Shown here piece after piece: positions 62,948 to 64,000 of a DNA stretch of 64,000 nt; position 1 is the first letter of the stretch, and every line of letters starts with the position of its first letter. This DNA is from Pleomorphovibrio marinus (lineage in GTDB: Bacteria > Bacteroidota > Bacteroidia > Cytophagales > Cyclobacteriaceae): assembly GCF_003347495.1 (NCBI RefSeq), contig NZ_QCXY01000007.1, positions 1 through 64,000 of the forward strand, given 5' to 3'. The notes beneath the pieces were generated by a model. That model was given only the letters and a program-made list of their open reading frames with translations, was not told the origin of the DNA and did no database searches. The translations under genes and the position numbers were made by a program.

Positions 62948-64000
62948 ATGAACAGAAACCGAAGAAGCTTTATCAACAAAGCCCTGGTGGGAGGAATGGC
63001 CATGGCAGCACCCTACCAGGGGTTTGGAACTAATCAATTTGTAAACAACCCTTGTGCCGAGGACCAAAACCCCAACTACCAAAAATTGGATGCAATTCTT
63101 CGGCAACCTGTCTTTAAAAAAGAACTTTTCGATCAGCCCGTGATCATCTCTTCGGTGGAGCTCCTGAAAAACAACCGGACTTTTATGTGCAGGGTGCGTT
63201 CCCAAGATGGGGCCGAGGGCATCTCGGTGGCTCACGGTATGATGAACACCTTTTACTCGATTTTGATGAACCACCTTCAAAGCATGTTTGTGGGTTTGGA
63301 TGCAAGGAGATTAGATGAAATTGTGGAAAAAGCCCTTATCTACAACATGAATTACAGGTACCTGCCCTTACCCATAGGTATCCCCCTGGCCACTGTGGAG
63401 TTTGCCATTTTGGACATGATGGGCAAGATAGCTAACAAACCCATAGGCGAATTGATTGGAAGCATTCATAATACCCACGTACCCGTTTACCAGGCCACGG
63501 AGTTTAGGGAAAAACCCGTAGAGGAATCCGTGGCGTTGATCAAAGCGGAAGTGGAGAAATACCAAGCCCAGGCAGTAAAAATCAAAGTGGGTGCTTTGAT
63601 GTTCATGACCAATGACCTGGACGCTAAGGGACCTGAGGGCAGAACTGAACAGATTATTCCTTTAATCAGGAAGACTTTTGGGGATGATATGCCTCTGTAC
63701 GCAGATGCAAACGGCTATTACCAGGATCCTAATGAGGCCATACGGGTAGGTCGATTATTGGAAGAATACGGTTACAAGTATTTTGAAGAGCCCACTCCCT
63801 GTTATTGGCATCATGGCACCAAAATGGTCAATGATGCCTTGACCCTTCCCGTGGCAGGAGGAGAGCAAGAACACAGTATTTACGGATTTAGGTGGCTGTT
63901 GGCAAATAATGGACTCGAAATCGTGCAGCCTAATCAATTTTACTTTGGCGGGATGATTAGGTCTATGAAGGTAGCTCAAATGGCTCATGCGATGGGAAAG
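62948..64000 (+). CDS. Tat-exported mandelate racemase/muconate lactonising-type enolase-superfamily protein (3' end outside window)
   Basis: From the ATG at 62948 the frame stays open for 351 codons to the window edge. The start carries a twin-arginine signal NRNRRSFINKALVGG. The enolase-superfamily core is clear: AVKIKVG with the KxK catalytic lysines, YADANGYY with the first metal aspartate, YFEEPTP and VAGGEQE with the other ligands. This subgroup dehydrates or racemises sugar acids such as gluconate or galactonate. Export of such an enzyme is unusual and points to acid-sugar processing in the periplasm. It belongs functionally with the glycan catabolism genes. Confidence 0.85.
   Translation, partial: MNRNRRSFINKALVGGMAMAAPYQGFGTNQFVNNPCAEDQNPNYQKLDAILRQPVFKKELFDQPVIISSVELLKNNRTFMCRVRSQDGAEGISVAHGMMNTFYSILMNHLQSMFVGLDARRLDEIVEKALIYNMNYRYLPLPIGIPLATVEFAILDMMGKIANKPIGELIGSIHNTHVPVYQATEFREKPVEESVALIKAEVEKYQAQAVKIKVGALMFMTNDLDAKGPEGRTEQIIPLIRKTFGDDMPLYADANGYYQDPNEAIRVGRLLEEYGYKYFEEPTPCYWHHGTKMVNDALTLPVAGGEQEHSIYGFRWLLANNGLEIVQPNQFYFGGMIRSMKVAQMAHAMGK

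Overview
The window looks like the chromosome of a marine-type member of the Bacteroidota, probably order Cytophagales (family-level guess: Cyclobacteriaceae). The reasons are a SusC/SusD pair with a DUF3823 lipoprotein, two DUF5060 glycosidase-like proteins, a sulfatase, TAnnTTTG-type -7 promoter boxes, an NVEALA-like peptide with a DUF4221 lipoprotein, and Tat-exported enzymes. No rRNA gene, CRISPR array or intact insertion sequence was seen.

Region by region. (1) 1-5.6 kb is a worn defence or mobile island. It holds the tail of an Rpn-type nuclease/transposase, a fragment of type I restriction subunit HsdR, a TacA/TacT-type toxin-antitoxin pair with a palindromic operator, the paired DUF5131 (Gp37/Gp68) and TcmP genes, and a Walker ATPase (AAA_14/DUF4143 type) between 25-bp direct repeats. 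(2) 5.7-16.8 kb carries an orphan molybdenum hydroxylase large subunit, a DUF421 membrane protein, a Wzi-like outer membrane protein, an AT-rich three-gene block between direct repeats (Crp-type regulator, glycine-zipper membrane protein, erythromycin-esterase-like enzyme), and an asparagine-synthetase-like enzyme lacking the N-terminal cysteine. (3) 16.8-46 kb is mostly a polysaccharide utilisation region. It has an arginase-family enzyme, a Tat-exported PLP enzyme, a sulfatase, a large unassigned lipoprotein, two DUF5060 glycosidase-like proteins, SusC, SusD, DUF3823, an azurin-like cupredoxin next to a sugar-dehydrogenase-like propeller, another hydrolase-like protein, a sugar isomerase, a CocE/NonD esterase and a polysaccharide deacetylase. 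The first DUF5060 gene and susC share the same 15-bp palindromic operator at the same distance from a similar -7-like box, so they are likely one regulon. A transcribed tRNA-Leu-like element with its own promoter and terminator lies near 42.1 kb. (4) 46.0-52.2 kb is the most striking part: an apparent single operon of a 63-residue five-cysteine secreted peptide, a DUF4221 lipoprotein, a CxxC thioredoxin-like lipoprotein, a GT1-like glycosyltransferase, an FkbM methyltransferase and a GT4 glycosyltransferase. The whole block lies between 200-bp direct repeats, and its promoter spacer contains a run of 15 T. (5) 52.3-64 kb has an acetylxylan esterase, a GbsR/MarR regulator with a complete tripartite ABC efflux operon (TolC, adaptor, permease, ATPase), an outer membrane receptor and a truncated Tat-exported enolase-superfamily enzyme.

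Two dispersed intergenic repeat families run through the window. One has a strong CCCCCTCC/GGAGGGGG hairpin and brackets gene cassettes. The other ends in a start-codon-like leader (AAACATATGAAATC) and forms tandem units at 32.5-32.9 kb, an 87-bp inverted copy upstream of the sulfatase, and the leader of the efflux adaptor gene. Repeat-bounded cassettes are the main organising theme. All functions come from family recognition by eye; no database search was run.
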